Shown one piece after another: positions 49,770 through 60,500 of a stretch of DNA of 64,000 bases. The DNA comes from Nothophaeocryptopus gaeumannii. Its lineage: Eukaryota; Ascomycota; Dothideomycetes; Mycosphaerellales; Mycosphaerellaceae. Below the pieces are notes generated by a model. That model saw only the letters and a program-made list of their open reading frames with translations. It did no database searches and was not told the origin of the DNA. The DNA is taken from assembly GCA_031771865.1 (NCBI GenBank), contig JASISA010000026.1, positions 558,001 through 622,000 of the forward strand, given 5' to 3'. How positions within the stretch are numbered: the first letter of the stretch is position 1; every line of letters starts with the position of its first letter. The position numbers and the translations under genes were made by a program.

Positions 49770-52700
49770 AAGCTTACGGGTAAAAAGAACTACAAGGCCT
49801 AGAAGGCTATATTAATAGTTATATTAAAGAAGAATAGCGATTAGTCTTACATACAGCTAGGGCTGTCCTTGTTAAAGCGATTAGCTAAAGGTACTAACAA
49901 GTATAATACCTAGCTTGACAGATAAACTAGCGCTATAGTATATATCTTAATTAATGTATTAAATAATATATAGTTAGCTATTGCCTATAAAGAGACAGCA
50001 ACTAAGATGTGGACATATCTTAAGAAGAACTATAGCTAAATAGGTATTGCCTTTCGTATAGCTCTCTTCGAAGAATAGGAGATCCTTAACCTTAAGAGTA
50101 GTAATAACGATTTGGATACCTTCTATAGGCGTTACTTAGAGATTATTACTAGACTAAAGCTAAATAATATCGATCTTAGTAAAGAGATTATTGTATATAG
50201 CTTCCTTAGACGCATATTATATACATATAATATGTGGACTATAGTTAAGAGAGAAGCGATGCAATTAGTTAAAAAGCCTAAAGATCTACTAGATCTCGAG
50301 GATCTAATCGAATCCCTACGTAATATTAATACTATAGAGACTACTAAGTCCATAGTACTCAACGCTAGGGACGAACGGACGGCCTACTCTCATTGTAGTA
50401 ATATATTACACTCGGTCGACAAATGCTAGAGGAAGTATCCGGAACTAGAGCCGAGCTTTATAAAGAGGCGTCGTGAAGCGGCAAAGAAGAAGCCTAAGAG
50501 CGATAACGACTCTAAAAGGGATAACAAATAGTCTAGAAATAACAATAGCAAGCGAAAACCTATAAAGCAGTTTATAGTATTAAAGGCCTTTAGGGCTATG
50601 CGTAACAAGATAACTAAAGACTCTTGGATCTACGATACCGGCGCAACAAGTTACTACTTTAATAACCTATCTCTATTTAAGACAAGCGAGGCATGTAAAA
50701 CGAAAGCGTCGTAGTTAGTAACGATAAAGAGCTACTAGTTACTCGTAAAGGCACGGTTATCCGTAATCTTATCGCACTAAATAGCGATAGGACGACTATG
50801 CGATTTACCGAATACTTGTACGTACCTAACATAGCCGCTAATCTATTATCTAGAAAGACCCTTCGTAGAAAGGGCCTATACTACCGGAATAACAATTAGA
50901 CCCTATTTAATAGTAACTCCCCTACTAAGGAGGTCCTTGGATTAATCCGAGTTATCGATAGACTTCTACATGTAGTCCACGAAGCTACTAGTAAGGCGGA
51001 TAAAGATAGTACGGGCCCGAATAAGCGAGCCCTAGTAAACTCTTCAAAGGTTGTCTATACTAGCCCTACTAATGCAAACCGCTAGCATGTACGCTTTAGA
51101 TACCTCTTAGGTAAAGCCCTAAGGAAGGTAGTTGAGACACATAGTAATCTAATTGTTAAGGGCAAACTAGAGATATCGCGCTATAATACCTACAAGATAG
51201 TAATATTAAAGCGAAAGTTTAGCCGTATACTAACCGAAAAGCCTACTAAGGTTTACACTAAAGTAGCATACGACACTATCGTACCCAATACTTAGGGTTA
51301 CGGGGGTGTGCGTTACGTTACTATTGCTACCGACTATACTAGTCTATACCGACACTCCAAGTATTACCGAACTAGAGATGGAGCCCGTACCTTTACTATG
51401 GATTACATTACCTATATTAAGTAGTAGACTAGCTGCAAGATTAAGATCGTACATATTAACAATAACAAGGCCCTTGGTATTAATACCAAATTCGACTAGT
51501 TTTGCAAAGAAAGGGGCATTCGCATTATGCCTACTACACCTTATAATAGTGAGTAGAACGGTGAGGCTGAGGTATCGAATCACGTTGTAACAACAGTTGC
51601 TCGCAAGCTACTAATTCAAGCCGGATTGCCCTTTACACCTGTAGCTAGAGGCCGTCGCAGCAGCTACTAAGCTGCTCAATATTATGCCGTCTCAGACACT
51701 GAAGGATAACCCTACAGCATAGTTGTCTCTCAGACTAGTACAGAGAGACGCTAGTGCCCCGACACGTCTCACCTAAGGGCATATGGATGCGAATGCTAGT
51801 ATTACGATCCAAGCGTTGCACGTGGCAGCAAGTTCAGCCCACGTGCAAGAAAGGGCTACCTTGTAGGCTATGAAGGCCGGACAATCTACCGGATCTTTGA
51901 CCTGAGGCACGAAAAATCGTACGCTCGACAAGCGTTGATTTCAATGAAGACCGCTTTTTACAAAGACAGAGCTAACTACGAAAGTGAGGACGAGGGTAGT
52001 ATAATACTGGATGAACCCTTTTCAAGCCACCACCGCCACTACTAGAGCAGCGGGTGGCGACAGCACTTCTAGGGGTGAGTCGGATCCACCTACGGATCCA
52101 CCCCGCGGGGTGTATTCACCATATGACCGCCTTGCAGCTTCCCCTTCTAGGGGTAGGCGCACGATCACTTGCAAGAGAAGGTGGATCTGCAAGGCAGCAA
52201 GACGATGATGACAGCAGCGCATTCTCGGAACTGGAAAACGGCGATATCGAGTCGTTACAGCCCGCTCTTAGGCAGCAAGACAACGGCCTTAGACCAGACA
52301 AACAACCCTCTGTTTGACAATGTACCAGCCGCAGCCAAGGAGAAAGCGCACCATCAAGGAGTCACGTAAGGTGCGTGATCATCGTGAGCAACCATCAAGG
52401 AAGGCTACGTGCCACCGGAGCGTGCAAGCATTGCACAGGAGCCAAGAAAGGTACATACCGCCTTCATGAGTTCACTCAATCCAGAGCCTACAGAGTTAGA
52501 CAAGGACCAACCGCATTGGCCACGCTCATAGAAGGAGGCAATGGCATCACCTCAAAAGAAGCAATAGTCAGAAGCAGCACATGCTGAGTTCCGTTCATTG
52601 ATCCGTGCAGGTACCTGGAGACTCTCTGCTGCCACGAGATGCTACTGTCGTAAAGGCAGGTGGGTCTTCAGCATAAAGTATGACGCGTTAGGTGCTATTG

Positions 52701-54020
52701 TACGATACAAGGTACGCTGGGTAGCACGTGGATTCACAGCAAGCTGGTGTTGACTACGATGCAACGTATGCTGCAGTCACTAAGCCATCAACCGTACGAG
52801 GCTTGTTAGCAATCGTCGCTCACTACAATCTGCCGTGCAAGCAGTATGACCTGCTTACGGCCTTTCTTAATGCCGCATCGACCATGTGGTATATGTCGAG
52901 TAGCCACACGGATTTGAAGAGTATGAAGACGGAGAGCCACTATTTTGCTTACTATCGCGAGCACTGTATAGTCTCAAGCAGTCCCCACTTTTTAGTACAA
53001 AGAGATTACAAAGTTCCTTGAAGCTATTCACTTTAGTCCACTCCAGAGGATGCCTGCATGTTCAGGCACAAGTCTGAGCCCTGCTAGTCATATATGTTGA
53101 TAACCTGATTATTACAGCACGAACTAAAGAACAGATAGACGCCTTAGCTGCTCTACTAGGCGACCAATTCGAGATGAAGTCACTTGGTAACATATCATTA
53201 CTACCTTGATGCAGAATCATTCGTGACAGGCCCCAGAGAGGATCTACATTGTCCAGGACGGCTATATCAAGAAGCTGGCAGACAAGTTTGCAAAGCACTT
53301 GAAGCATAAGAAGTGTGGATACCTGCCAGATCCTAAGTTCAAGTTTGAGGCTTCACCTACACAGGCCAGCAAGCAAATAATCCACCTGTATCAACAGGTA
53401 GTTGGGTCTATTATGTGGCCTGCACAGATGTCAAGGATTGAGTGCCTGTTTGCAGTATTGCAGCTCTCAAAGTTCCTCAACAATCCGTTACAGGCACACC
53501 TCTATTAGGGCCTGCGGACAATCGACTACCTACTCACCTTCCCCAACTATAGCTTGTGCATTGGTGGTGAAGATCTTACCCTACAGGGGTATGTTAATGC
53601 ATCGTTTACAGACGATCTCACCTCACGGCGCTCTACCTACGGTTATCTCTTCAAACTCGGTTGCAGGCCAATCTCCTTCAAGGCAGGCAGACAGCCCATT
53701 GTCGCTTAGTCTACAATAGAGGCTGAGTATATCGCTATGACGCTGGCAGCACGAGAGGCTGCTGCATTACGCAATCTATTGAACGAGATTGGCAAACCGA
53801 CCAACGCAGTAACCCTTTACGAGGATTCACAACCGGCTATCGACCTGCTAAGCCGTACAGCTGCTAATAGTAGAAGTAAACACATTGACCTGCGATGGCA
53901 CTACATCCGCTAGGAGGTTAACAATAGCAACATTAAGATTGTTAAAGTTGGCACTAATAACCAAGCAGCAGATGGACTTACTAAGGCGCTTAACAAGGCC
54001 AAGTTTACTACCTTTAGACA
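49770..54020 (+). pseudogene. Copia gag-pol relic
   Basis: Recognisable in order, with many TAG stops. Gag helices near 49780-50430, with LDTFYRRYLEIITRLK and a degraded zinc knuckle (CSNILHSVDKC). Protease with SWIYDTGATSYYF near 50617-50665. Integrase core near 51060-51660, with YGGVRYVTIATDYT and a final PYNSE-like motif. Reverse transcriptase near 52690-53300, with KVRWVARGFTQQAGVDYDAT-like segment and DLLTAFLNA. RNase H near 53560-53990, with GYVNASFTDD, STIEAEYIAM and SKHIDLRWHYIR. Order INT before RT defines copia. No intact protein can be made. Confidence 0.88.
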
Positions 54021-54170
54021 ACAGGTCAACGTGCTGGATTGCACCCATCTAATCGAAAAGGCCTAATTCCTTAGGCATCCAAGACTAACGGAGTTCCTGA
54101 ATGGCCAATTGTTTGTTGTAGTGTTGCGTTGATGCTGGAAACCCAATAGGGGTGACTTGAATGAGGTTGG

Positions 54171-54306
54171 CTTGCCCAGCACGCACCACGCTAGTGCCTG
54201 AGGCACCAGCGTGTCTTGGCACACGCTGGTATGCAGAATTAGACCTCCCCAATACAACACTGTGTGCATCACACGCAGTATGTCACCAATCTATTGGTTT
54301 CATGTA
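54171..54306 (+). repeat. 3' LTR of the copia element (not RIPed)
   Basis: Same 136 bp as the 5' LTR but in the apparently ancestral state, retaining CA and TG dinucleotides. It ends GGTTTCATGTA before a decayed host gene fragment. The two LTRs are identical at insertion, so the contrast between them dates mutation after integration. Confidence 0.85.
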
Positions 54307-54649
54307 CCTACTCCGTACTTTCTAAAATCCTTGATACTCGCCCTACTCAACCCCTCCTCACCTTCCTGCACATCCTAATAAACAAACACCTCTCCCAACC
54401 TGTCCGTCAACTCCTCCCCCCTCTCGCCCTCTGAACCCCAGCGTTCACATACTCCTCCAACCTCTTCATAAACGTTTTCTATTCTCCATCGTTCCCACAA
54501 ACAGTTCTATGCATCATGTATCCGAATCTTCCGTCGTGGTGTTGTGGAAGGGGATCAAAGATAACTTGGGGTTCGGATTTGCGATGGAAGAAGGGCATGG
54601 AAGGGGAAAGGGAATAGTAGGAGGGTTGGAGTTGGAGGGAGAGGTTCAT
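54307..54649 (-). pseudogene. Host gene fragment with RIP-type stops, cut by the copia element
   Basis: From ATG 54649 a frame reads as a typical fungal protein (GRFGYMMHRTVCGNDGE), then meets TAG at 54481-54479 where Trp fits (following residues KTFMKRLEEYVNAGV). After a run of six C on the plus strand the reading shifts frame and continues ELTDRLGEVFVY, a second TAG at 54377-54375, again where Trp fits, then DVQEGEEGLSRASI to the 3' LTR. Both stops are TGG to TAG, i.e. CA to TA on the other strand. The rest of the gene is missing; the transposon replaced or removed it. The type resembles unnamed fungal proteins described only by conservation. Confidence 0.6.
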
Positions 54650-54982
54650 TAAAGTATCCTAGGGTGGCGCTAACGGGATGACGAGAGGAGAGGGAGGGCT
54701 AGGCCAGATTTGGGGGAGTGGTTTGCAGGGGAGGGAAATATGGTAGAGAAGGATGAAGAGTCTTGGTGTAGCGTGAGACTTCGATGCTTCTCATCAACTC
54801 CTTCCATTAAAAATACTATCTTAAAGACCCAACCAACGAACAAACTCGCTGTTCGTGCACAAAAGACCCCACGATGTCAGTTCCCACTTATCGACACTTG
54901 TTGCATTCCTGCATAGTCTCCCTAAACTATCTGTTAGAGCTCCGCTATTAGCGATCCGAGGGCACTCATAACGTACCACAAA
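54650..54982. other. Spacer between gene relic and secreted-protein gene
   Basis: Nothing recognisable is seen. Composition is normal, not RIPed. Confidence 0.4.
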
Positions 54983-55287
54983 TCAATGTTCTAGCCAGCC
55001 TAGCTCCGGAGGATTCTTGTTTGGACAAACGCAGGCGGGGATCTCAGGAACCGGGCATCCATTAGGGAGAGTTGTACATTCATGAGTAGCGACTTGAACG
55101 TAGCCACACACGCCTTTTGTTACCTTTTTGGGTCTAGTTTAGTCCAAGTCGCTCTCTCTAAGCTCATTATTTCACTTACACAACAAGCGTCACATTGCTT
55201 GTCCAGTCTTGAGAGTGGATTCGCAACCACAGATTGAACGGCGGCAAGGTAAAGAAGCCCCAAGGAGATGAGAGTACGGCGGAACAT
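54983..55287 (-). CDS. 82-residue secreted protein with eight cysteines, inside the repeat island
   Basis: Two exons, 55287-55180 and 55123-54983. The 56-nt intron has GTAAGT, an ACTAAAC branch and an AAAAAG acceptor, and phase is 0. The signal peptide is RRTLISLGLLYLAAVQSVVA, cut near residue 22. The mature protein, about 60 residues, holds eight cysteines: a CDACC cluster right after a short PLSRLDKQ segment, then GVC, HEC, NGCP, and an ACVC pair near the end. Size, cysteine density and location between a transposon and a synthase relic fit candidate secreted effectors of plant-associated fungi (inference; no homologue recognised). The fr frame itself has no RIP damage. The surrounding spacer to 55610 shows no other gene. 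Confidence 0.72.
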
Positions 55288-55619
55288 GTTGATCGTCGAA
55301 GGCCGAGGATTCAGCTGTAGGAGGAAGATCGTAGTGAAGGTAGTAGGTAGTCTAGACCGAGATAACTGTAGCAAAATGCAGAGGATAGTGGATGTATATG
55401 TGTCGCTACTTGAGAAGACGTCCGCTGTTAGCGTTAGTCTTTTCGGCATTCGCTTGTGCGCGACTCTCTCGCGGAGGCGGTCACCCAACAAAGTCTTTGT
55501 TGTCTATTTCCCGGGCCTCACGAGCTGATAGCTTCCCGAAGCAATTGCCGTGTTGTGTAGCTGTCGTAGGAGATTCGGGCGCCAGGAGACGAATCAAGGG
55601 TAGCTGGTACTGCTTCCAA

Positions 55620-57180
55620 CTAGCGTCATGGGTACGGATTAATAAGTGCTTTCGGCAGCACAAGCCGCTTGGCTCTATTGCCAATAAAGCCAGCAACGGA
55701 AGACGGGGTAAACGAAAGGTCAAGCAGGTCACTGCTAAATGCCTCTTGAATGTTCCAGGCACCGACGACCTTGGATCGTACGACGGATTCGTACTGCTGA
55801 AGCTTCACGTTTTCCAAGAGAGTTTATTTTAGCCAACGACGACGGTGAAAGTTGGACTCGACGGAGAGTACCTTCAGTACCATGGCGGCGAGGATGATCC
55901 CGCTGATAGGTGGAAGCGTACATAACACCATAGGAATCGAAGCGGCAGTCTCGAAGCTCATATCGACTAGTATAACAGGAGCGCTAACGCTGGCGCAACG
56001 AGCGTAATACGTGTATGCACCAAGAGACATGGCACACACCCGACTTCCATTGTGAGAGACGAGATACCGGCGCCAACGCGCACAAGGGTATCGCTACATT
56101 CGACCCCAAGCAGAGGCTAGAACCCTCTCAAAGCGATTACAACATCCTTGAAACTCATGCTAGTAGCCACGGCTTCGATCTCAATCTCATTGGTACCGAG
56201 AGCCTGGTGGTCTTCATCGTCCCAGTAGATCGGGTCCAGAACGCCGTAGGTTCCCACGACTGGTTTGAGTTGGCGACCAGGTTGAGTCCACCCTTGTAGA
56301 TACGGAGCAGATGGCTGTGTGGCGCGAAAAACGCCACAATTCACAGCATTCGCTTCAACTATACGAGGAACAACCAGCATGCTTTGTTCTTCGGCAAACT
56401 CGAAGTTGACGGGAGCGTTAGGATCGGTCACTTTCAGACAAGCATTCAGCGTGGAGCAGATGAGGTTGGCTCTATCTGTAGGCCGGGGAGGCCGCGGCGA
56501 CATTGGGATGCAAGTTGGAAGCCACCTTTCTGAGCTCTAAGCGAATGGTCCGCAGCAGACCCTGCGCAAGGTTACTCTTTGTGTTTCCGCGCAGCGGTAC
56601 GCACCGGCTGTTAACGTTAAGATCGGGGAACAACCTAACAGAAGCTGCTGAACTCGGGAATGAATGTCTGCTCCGACATGTCAAACAGAATTAGGGTATC
56701 GAGCTCAGACAAGCAGATAACGCGAGTCAAGAGAGTCACTTCGGCAGTGGCAAGGCTTGAAAATGACTGGCATCACGCCAGTTCCAAAGTAAAGTTGGGC
56801 CACCACGGCAGCGATGAGAGAGTCATCGTCCGGTCTTCAGTGATAACAGCGAATTCAGCATCACTCAGGGCACGGCAGCGGTCATTGAGGGCCAGGTGCC
56901 GTGTCCCTGCTGTCATTCGCAACTTCCTGAATGGAATGGTCCCATCGCATTTCATAGCAGAGGGACGAGGAGTCGGGCCAGATGGTACGTCACCATTGAC
57001 GGGAGTCGTTCGAAAGCCAACCATCTTGACCACTGGCTCAGCCAGAGCGCTGTGCTGTCCCTCAATGCCAAAGTCAACCGGGCCGAGCGTGGAACGGTCA
57101 TGCTTATTATGCCTTGCAAGTAGGCGCGCCCACCCGCGGGAGTGACCGCACACACACCTCAGATCACCTAGATTCAGCAT
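55620..57180 (-). pseudogene. Highly reducing polyketide synthase relic (ER and KR pieces)
   Basis: Read 5' to 3' on the minus strand with several frame changes. Near 56,850 a piece resembling the region before the enoyl reductase; near 56,150-56,450 the start of an enoyl reductase domain, with APYLQGWTQPGRQLKPVVGT and NEIEIEAVATSMSFKDVVIAL; then LLGVECSDTLVRVGAG; near 55,850-56,040 DRVCAMSLGAYTYYARC, SFETAASIPMV; then without the rest of the reductase the sequence jumps to the end of a ketoreductase, ILAAMVLK, KVVGAWNIQEAF and SSVAGFIGNRA. So an internal deletion joined ER to KR. No start, no KS or AT domains remain. Such synthases make secondary metabolites. Confidence 0.75.
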
Positions 57181-57229
57181 TTCTCTTTATATTAGACACA
57201 ACACCACTGTCATATACTATCTGCATTTC

Positions 57230-58450
57230 CTAATAGCCTTATAAACCCCCTTCGAATCTGCGGTAAAGAGCCTAAGTAGCGTAAAAGCTAGAAATACGCG
57301 CTACCTACGCGTAACTAGGTGCCTCCGGACTAGATTATACACCTCCGAGACCTCTAGGCTAAAGGTTACTCCAACTACGGCGCTGCGCGAGTTACTAATA
57401 TTACTAGGCGTAGTATCGATAAACTAAAGATTAATATTACTCTCTTTTATAAGCTATACTCGATATTCGCGAAGAAAGGACTAGTCCCTAGGCTTACACT
57501 ATAGCACGAGGAGTTAGTAATCGCGTTTCTAAAGGATAAGCCTACTTCCTTCCTCGACGAGGTTATATAGTTTATATACGACGAGTTCGATATCGCTACG
57601 ACCGAATCTATAGTCTCTAGGCTTATAGCTAAGTACAAGTTCTTAAGAAAGAAGGCCTAGCGTAAAGCCTTAGAAAGAAATAAAGAGGTTCGCGATACGT
57701 AGAGGTATCTATAAAGGATAATACCTATAAACTAAGTCTACTACGTAGACGAGAGTCGCTTAAACGAGCGTACTAGATAGCGTAGATACAGCTACTCTCG
57801 AGTTAATAGTCTATATAAAGATAAAGGTAGATCTAAGAGGTTAAAGCGATAGTCTATATTACTAGTAATTATACTAACTAGATACCTTAACGACCCTTTA
57901 ATATATTAAGGTTCTATTAAGTAGGTTAACTTCGAAGATTAGCTTGAATTCTTTATTCTTAAATAACTCTAGGTAGGCACATTTCTTATTATAGATAATA
58001 CCTCTATTTATTATAGTCTACGGGTATAATAACTATACGAGTAACACGATATTATACTACGCTATCTACCTACTTACTCGCTAGACTTTAATCCTATAGA
58101 GTTGTCTTTTAACTCGCTAAAGGTATAGATATATACGAGAACTTTAGCTACTTTCTATAATATACTATATAGTAGGTAGATACTATTACTAACGCGCCTA
58201 CTTAGTTTTAGTCCTATAGATACAAGGAATAATATTACTCTTATAGGATTCTATCGCTTTCTTACCCTTCTCTTTCTATAGTTACTAGACGGGACTACGG
58301 CTCTTATATATAACTCAGGCGTCGCAAAAACGCGCTCTATTAGTATAGCGCTCGACGCTAAGATTAACTAGATAAGTAACTATCCTAACTAAAGGCTAAT
58401 AGATAAGTAAATATCGAGAAATAGAGGAATATTGTAGAATTGTTATCGTC
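57230..58450 (+). mobile_element. RIP-decayed Tc1/mariner-type transposase relic 2
   Basis: One main frame with many stops shows the diagnostic parts of a Tc1/mariner DDE transposase: an N-terminal HTH around 57,450-57,650 (EELVIAFLKDKPTSFLDEV), YYVDESRLNERT near 57,740 (first catalytic Asp), LIIDNTSIYYS near 57,990 (second), and LRYLPTYSLDFNPIE near 58,060-58,100 with the last acid. Nearly all tryptophans are replaced by stops and C is rare before A, as after RIP. It is related to, but distinct from, relic 1. Confidence 0.8.
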
Positions 58451-59328
58451 TAGAGGTCTTCGGATTTTCCTTAGCGACGCTCGGAGTTACAAATCCGTAT
58501 TTTTTAAGGTCGGTCTTAGTAGTAATACCTATTAAGAAATAGTATATAATACTATAATTTTATTCTAGAAAAAATATATTCTAAGTCTATATATATATAT
58601 AATCCTTAGCCTTTCTTTTCGTATCTATATTATATAGCGTTATTATATAAAAATTTACTAAAGTTTAAAGCTAACCCTTATAGTTATACTTCTTTATTAT
58701 ACTACGGAAATACTCCTACTCTCTCTCCTTAAATCTAAGATCTAACTACTTTTCTAGCGTTATATTCCTATACCTCCTTAACCTAAACTCTTTATCCTTA
58801 AAGATACGCTTAATATAGTTAATATCCTTAGCCCTATATATCTAGAATATCCGAACTATAGCTTGTTAAAGAACGAGCGCCTCTCGTTACGTAGGTCGAT
58901 AAATCTACCTATCTCTAGCTACGAACTTCGTAGTAGACTAGACGTAGGTATACTAGGCTCCTTCTAATAACTATTATATATGTTATTATAGTTGTAGATC
59001 GCCGGTACTACTAGATTAACTACTATAGACGCCTTCGCCTTCGTACTATATAGATTACTAGTTATTTACGAGCGTATAATCTTTATCTTTTACTACTATA
59101 TCTTTCCTACGTTTATAGAGCCTAGATCGAATAAGGAGACTCCTTTACGCGCTATCCTTAGGCCTAAGGCCTAGTTAATTAATACCTCTCTATATATAAG
59201 AGTATAATTCTTAGGGATATCTATACTATTTACGTAATAGTACTATCTATAGAACTAATAGTCTAGCTTCTTATACCCCTAAATACGCTTAATCTAATTA
59301 CTATAGTCGCCGTTATCTTCTTTAATAG
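58451..59328. other. RIPed repeat DNA, unassigned
   Basis: TA-rich, stop-rich in all frames, with runs of TATA. On the minus strand short protein-like stretches can be guessed, but none with a diagnostic motif. Probably the flank of mariner relic 2 or another dead element. Confidence 0.4.
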
Positions 59329-59695
59329 TGTTACGCACGGTATCTCGCTTGTCAGGTGACTCGCTTAATCACGTGGAATGGCTTCTTTGGAGAATGCGTC
59401 GGCAAGTGGAACGAAGTGAAGGAAGTCTTGGCTTATTCCAATCAGTGAGATTGTAACATGAGTTGAACACGATGATTGCTAGTCAACCATCGTTGCTATA
59501 TACTTGGTGGTCTCGCTTGCTCTTGGCAGCGAGTTTGACCGTTCGACCAACTGACCGGTCGGGCGGTCTGTCGGTCGCCAAACCTCACGTGTTTGACCAG
59601 AGGTCCCAGACTGTGGTCAGACACGTGACTTCTGGCGTCATTCTTGCATGGTTCCATGTCCTTGATTCTGCGTCCTGCAGATTCGGTCCGTAACA
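59329..59695 (+). repeat. TGTTACG...TAACA repeat, copy 2, with 5-bp target duplication
   Basis: A 367-bp unit starting TGTTACGCACGG and ending GGTCCGTAACA. It is flanked on both sides by AATAG, a 5-bp target-site duplication, the size produced by LTR-retrotransposon integrases. Its first 164 bases match copy 1; the remainder differs. The second half carries a near-perfect inverted repeat, 59586-59599 with 59614-59627 (CACGTGTTTGACCA and its complement, one mismatch), a 14-bp stem around 14 bases. Not RIPed although inserted in RIPed sequence. Solo LTR or short non-autonomous element. Confidence 0.75.
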
Positions 59696-60500
59696 AATAG
59701 ATCCCTTATCCTCTTACGCTTACGCTTACGATAGGGCTTATAATTAATCTTACGTTACTTATACCTCTTAATTATACTCTTACTAACGAAGACGACGATA
59801 GTCTTCTATTTATCTTTACGTTATATTACCTCGCGTACTCGATAGTTGTACTAAACCTCTCGTAGTAGTAGTACTACGGCGTAGAGTAGGTATAACTAGA
59901 GGTCGCTTATCTAGTAATTACTAAGTAAGTATAATCTTTAAGCCCTTCTTCTTACTTTTATACTAGTCGTCTAGTATTAAGAGACTATTGTAGAAGTTAT
60001 CCGTTCCTTCGTTTACTATATTAGATATATAGATATCCTTCTTCTACTAACGCTTATAGGTAGCCTCTAGTCTATAATAGTCTATATTATAGTTATCGTC
60101 CGGATTATTAAAATAGAACTAATTGTTAGCCTAGTCTTCGAACTACTAGAAGTAGAAGTTGCTATATAAGCGACGCGCTTAGGGATTCGACTTAATACTT
60201 AGCTGCCTATTACTATAGTAAAGGACATATTATAAGGTATAGTAGTACTCGACTCGCTTACGCTCTTGCTTAGTATCTACGTCCTTATTATCCTCGTTAA
60301 CCTCCTCCCTATCGTCTACGCTAGGCTTACGTATACTATTTAGTAGCTAATCGTCTAATTACGACTATTGTTTACTAGGCTCTTTATACTCTTTAGGCTC
60401 CTTATTTTACTACTTCCGTCGCTTATTATTCACGCGCTAAGCTATAGCGCTTTCTTCGTTCTCTCGAGCTTTGCGAGAGGCCTGAGTTTTACGCTTCAGG
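59696..60500. other. RIPed repeat DNA continuing across copy 2
   Basis: Same composition as 58,451-59,328, so it probably is the other half of the same dead element split by copy 2. On the minus strand a Lys/Glu/Asp-rich reading (NEDNKDVDTKQERKRVEYYY) looks like protein, but no family is recognised. Confidence 0.4.

Larger units (their letters stand above)
49501..54306 (+). mobile_element. Ty1/copia-type LTR retrotransposon, inactive, half RIPed
   Basis: Bounded by two co-linear 136-bp LTRs, with gag, protease, integrase, reverse transcriptase and RNase H relics in the copia order on the plus strand. Total 4,806 bp. Frames are broken by stops and shifts throughout. From the 5' LTR to about 51,600 the DNA is TA-rich with few CA/TG dinucleotides; from there to the 3' LTR composition is normal. 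This mosaic suggests either partial RIP or recombination of a RIPed with a clean copy. A target duplication could not be identified with confidence. Confidence 0.9.

Noticed and set aside
57230..58450. Reading the mariner relic as a host gene with many introns
   Set aside because: Stops fall at expected Trp positions, splice signals are absent and the DDE motifs are in one frame, so decay by RIP explains it.
59463..59693. 76-codon frame within repeat copy 2
   Set aside because: Lies in a mobile repeat whose second half differs between copies; no conservation is possible from the other copy.
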